The notes under the pieces: model-generated
Seen by the model: only the letters and a program-made list of their open reading frames with translations
Told to the model about the DNA's origin: nothing
The model's database searches: none
Program-made: the position numbers and the translations under genes
Source: Raphanus sativus
Taxonomy: Eukaryota; Streptophyta; Magnoliopsida; Brassicales; Brassicaceae
Direction: 5' to 3'
Assembly: GCF_000801105.2 (NCBI RefSeq)
Contig: NW_026615330.1
Coordinates: forward strand, 94,579-158,578
DNA: 64,000 nt
Shown here: positions 60,570 through 64,000 of the stretch, in pieces
Numbering within the stretch: position 1 is the stretch's first letter
Layout: each line of letters begins with the position of its first letter

Positions 60570-61870
60570 TTACTCTGTTTCGTTGGACCAGCAATACGAC
60601 ATCGTAGTGTTTGTGTTTTTTATTGTTCTTTTTAACATGTTTTCTGTTGTTAATAATAGAAAAGATATTATGGTCTGCAAACTAACCATATTATAAGCAA
60701 AATTATCTTTCAAAATATAACTTTTTGTCACTAAGTTAAATTTAAATTTAAATCTTGAAAAAAATTGTTTAATTATAAAAGCATTGTAATATACATAGTA
60801 AAAATTGTGTTACAAAAAAGAAATATACATAGTGAAAAGTAACATCGAAATGTCTTGATTTCTAATTGTATAGACAAGTATGATATTATGGGTACATACA
60901 ATAAGATACACCTTTTTTTGTAACCTCATGTGGTTACACACCTCTATGACGTATATAACACAGAAACTGTATCTTCACTACGCAATCAATGCCGTAACAT
61001 TCTGTTTTGTAGTATGACAGATATTTTACTTGCACATACATCACAATTCCACACATTATAATATAAATATTATGTAGATAGCTTGCTTGTTGCTAGTTTT
61101 AAGGGGGAAGAACATGAGAGAAGTAAATATAAGAGTGTTTGGTCAAATCTGTTAATAAGATAATCTTATGAACCGTCACTTTCTTCGCTCTCCTCTGCTT
61201 TTTGTTTGGATCCTTCTATTCCAATTCATTGACCAATCACTTCTCATTATCTCTAGTTCTCTCTCATTTTTCTATATTATCTTTTTAGTTTATATAATTC
61301 TTAAAAATTTATAACTGAAATTGCAGACATATTGCACAAGTTGCATCTGAATGTATAGTATAAACAAAAAAAGATATATTAATTGCCCATAAAGGGAAAA
61401 ACGACTTATAACAAACTTCTATTTATACGATATAATTGCTATTGTCATATTTTCCTTATTGCCCATTTGGTTCTTTTTGTTTGGTAACATGTCCTAATCT
61501 CATAATAATAGTGTTAATACACATGAATGAATAATTATAAATTTCAAGTGTAAACGGTTATAAAATGCAAGGCACAAGATGCATGTGTGATATTTTACCT
61601 CTAGCTAGTGTAAACAAAAAGAGAAACGCCTATTAAAAAGGAAACTTGATCTATAACAAACCTATCAATTTATAAAAAAGAAAGTGCTAGTATTATTATT
61701 ATTATTTACAGTATTATTCTAAATTGGAAAGATAAAATTTCGCTTTCCTTACTTTTTGAGATTTTGATTTTTCTTTTCTTAGGTCTTATCTTATGGAAAT
61801 GGTTACCATCCAGTGAGTCTACAGAGTGTTCTTATCTGTCTTCGAAATCATTCTCTTTCTCTCACTCTCA
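60570..61870. other. Promoter-side spacer of the SCPL gene
   Basis: AT-rich with no gene seen. It contains CTCTC-rich leader sequence near its right end. Confidence 0.5.
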
Positions 61871-61875
61871 CCACA

Positions 61876-61884
61876 TTATATAAG
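61876..61884 (+). promoter_or_regulatory. Predicted TATA box of the SCPL gene
   Basis: TTATATAAG stands about 90 bases upstream of the start codon, with a CT-rich stretch just before it. Confidence 0.6.
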
Positions 61885-61972
61885 CTTACGCAGTCACTTC
61901 ATAATTTTCACAACAAACATTATATTCGACTTTATATGATTTGAGCACAAACATTAATAAAGTTTTTACAAA

Positions 61973-62288
61973 ATGAGAATTTTTCATCATGATGTGCGTT
62001 CTGTTCTTGTCCTATTTCTTGTGTCCTGTCTTCTTGGCTCATCATTAGAAGCAAAGCTCTGTAGCGATGATGACAAGGACGGCGACAATGGTTGTTTCCG
62101 GTCTAGGGTTTTGGCAGCGCAACGAGCTGATCTAGTGAAGGAGCTTCCGGGACAACCACCGGTAAAATTCCGGCAATACGCCGGTTATGTGACGGTGAAT
62201 GAGACACATGGAAGAGCATTGTTTTATTGGTTCTTTGAAGCCACTCAGAATCCAAACAAAAAACCTCTTCTTCTTTGGCTCAATGGAG
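61973..62288 (+). CDS. Serine carboxypeptidase-like protein, first exon (SCPL34-like, partial)
   Basis: A secreted alpha/beta-hydrolase-fold peptidase or acyltransferase. The first exon encodes a signal peptide (residues 1-26, [18 protein letters not shown]), then [28 protein letters not shown] in two known blocks, [11 protein letters not shown] and LLLWLNG. The exon ends at a GT donor inside the NGGPGCSS motif (phase 1). The oxyanion-hole half PGCSS, the catalytic Ser (GESYA), Asp and His are all in later exons. None was found in the remaining 1.7 kb, so intron 1 runs past the window edge or the gene is truncated. Position next to CYP86B1 suggests SCPL34, which is recalled synteny. Confidence 0.8.
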
Positions 62289-64000
62289 GTAAAACTAACT
62301 CACATCCACTCATTTTATGTTCTTTCTATATGCGTCTCGATCTCACGGTTATATTAGTAGATTGTTGGTGCAAAAAACTTGTGGTGGAGGGCTAGTTTTA
62401 TTATTGAAACCCCAAAAAGGTTAAAATAAATTTAACTGTGTATCATGCTTCTTGTGCATTTCATCTACTAACACCCTTTAGAATTAAATTATGATTTTGA
62501 ATTTAGAAACTTTCGGACCTTTTTCAAGGTAATGAGTTTCCTGGACCAGACTAAAAACCCCACCCACAAAAGTACACTGCTAACGCATATAAACATCACT
62601 ACATTGTGATTTCATTAGTAGAAAGTTAATATATGCATGACAGTGATCATCATATTTTGAAACTGAAAGAAAACTATATATTGGATTATTAGCTTGGTGA
62701 CATTGTTTAGTATAAAGGGAGCACATATACATGTGTGTTGTATTATTTGTATGTTAAATAATAGTATGGCTTAGGTAAACTGAATGGGGACTAAAACATG
62801 ATGGTAATTAAATAAGTAATATTATGTACTGTCACTGTGGTCCTTTAAAATTGTATGCATGGAGACAAAAGGTAACTGACCGGGAATATTAGGTGAAGCT
62901 TCTTAATAGTAAGAATAGTCACGATGTCAAAATCAATGAAACATGTGTGGTTAATTATCATTATGACGATTATGATGAGTATTGGTTGTGCTGGTTCAAC
63001 TTTAATTTGGAAGCTTGCAATGATTCCACATGCTTGTTAGTTGTTACACGATCAAATATGATATTCTCTTTATACACTTTCAGTCTCATTTGCTATATAT
63101 TTATTACATAAAAATTGGTTAAGAATTTAGATATTAATTTATAGATGGAATAAGAAAGTTTCTAAGTGCAGCTTCCTTCAAAATAGAATAAAAGTGATTA
63201 TATAGTAAAAATTAATATTCAAATCTCACTCTTTTTCTTATTCCATAATGGAGTAATGAACAAAGAAAAAATAGATTATTTTATTTATGGAGTAAACTCC
63301 ATAATGGAGTGGGAAATGCAGTGGAGTTAAAACAATTTTTATTTCATACTCATTTTTACTATATTTTGGAGGAAAAACGAAGTTGGATTGGAAATGTCCT
63401 AAAAGCATATATATCCAATGTAAAACTATATTTTTTCTTTTAAAATGGAATAAAAGTGATTATGAAATGAAAATATTATAACACTACTTCATTTTCTAAT
63501 CCGTAATTAAGTAAAAGAACAAACAAAAAAAAAAGATTATTCTATTTATAGAATAAACTCCACTATGAAGTGAGAAATGAAATAGAGTTAAAATATTTTT
63601 ACTTCATACTCATTTTTTATTCTATTTTGGAAGAAACAATGAAGTTGGATTGAAATACCCCGATGTATTATAAAAATATGTTTTAATTACCAAACATGTT
63701 TTTTTAATATTAATTCAACCATAAATTGAAAAATACAAGATTCGGTTACAAGTTGGTTTGAACAAAATTTCCAAATTCAATCTATTACAAAACTACCATA
63801 ACACTGATAAATATTTTGGGAAAGAACGTTAGAAAATATCTTTTGGACTTTTGTGTTTGTTTTGGCTTTGAGACTCTTAAATATTGGATTCCTATGTATT
63901 TGATGGATATAATATTGGGAAAATTGCCAATAGAGAACAAAAAAAATAAGGGTGTTGTTTCTTTGGTATAAATTCTTTTTTGTCTAATTTTTCTCTTTCT
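62289..64000 (+). other. Start of SCPL intron 1 (or 3' loss of the gene)
   Basis: No PGCSS exon is visible. The stretch is AT-rich and contains a tandemly repeated element (63180-63660) and a possible transposon end at about 63916. Confidence 0.5.
63180..63660. repeat. Two tandem copies of a 220-bp repeat
   Basis: AAAATRGAATAAAAGTGATTAT opens copies at 63180 and 63442. Both continue through AACTCCAxxATGGAGTG, TTTCATACTCATTTTT and GAAGTTGGATTG, and end near 63400 and 63660. The spacing is 262 bp. The family is not recognised. Confidence 0.75.

Overview
This is plant nuclear DNA from the mustard family (Brassicaceae). The clearest reason is an intact methylthioalkylmalate synthase (MAM) gene, a glucosinolate-pathway enzyme. 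Beside it lie genes that, from memory of the Arabidopsis map, match a segment of chromosome 5: MAM (At5g23010/20), tetraspanin TET12 (At5g23030), CDF1/CPP1 (At5g23040), HUA2 (At5g23150), At5g23160, CYP86B1 (At5g23190), a SETD9-like gene (At5g23200) and SCPL34 (At5g23210). Locus numbers are recalled, not searched. The genus cannot be fixed from the sequence. Several genes are decaying, which fits a lineage with an extra genome duplication (Brassica-like), but that is inference.

Layout. 0.1-2.7 kb: a Mutator-like transposase (minus strand, spliced ORF intact) converging on a DUF1985/Ulp1-like gene start. 4.1-9.0 kb: a complete but mutated Copia retrotransposon (minus) with paired LTRs and a 5-bp target duplication. 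9.0-12.6 kb: small MITEs and a 692-bp Mutator-type non-autonomous element. 12.8-19.7 kb: an intact nine-coding-exon BIM1-like bHLH gene (plus) whose 3-kb seventh intron holds Helitron ends. 24.1-27.5 kb: an intact ten-exon MAM gene (plus). 27.7-31.4 kb: a transposon pile (Helitron with a nested foldback element, then a second foldback element) in the MAM 3' flank. 32.06-32.9 kb: an internally deleted second MAM copy. 33.65-34.84 kb: an intact tetraspanin (plus). 35.4-36.2 kb: a CDF1/CPP1 pseudogene (minus). 36.5-37.7 kb: a degenerate AT-rich repeat array. 38.3-38.8 kb: a cullin pseudogene (plus). 39.5-45.2 kb: an intact 11-exon HUA2 orthologue (plus). 47.3-48.4 kb: a two-exon small membrane protein (minus). 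49.8-52.3 kb: a CYP86B1-like gene with one nonsense codon and one frameshift (minus). 53.4-60.0 kb: a Helitron holding a second mutated Copia element. 60.07-60.56 kb: a SETD9-like relic. 61.97 kb to the end: the first exon of a serine carboxypeptidase-like gene running out of the window.

These are independent nuclear genes, not an operon. BIM1-like is a predicted brassinosteroid-pathway transcription factor, MAM elongates methionine-derived oxo acids in plastids, HUA2 is a nuclear RNA-processing and flowering regulator, and CYP86B1 makes suberin monomers. I found no CRISPR array, rRNA or convincing tRNA gene, and no obviously new molecular system. The more notable signals are the rearranged MAM locus with its natural empty-site comparison, the decay of neighbouring genes, and the nested rolling-circle, LTR and foldback transposons. 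Exon boundaries were read by eye from GT/AG sites and checked for reading-frame continuity.
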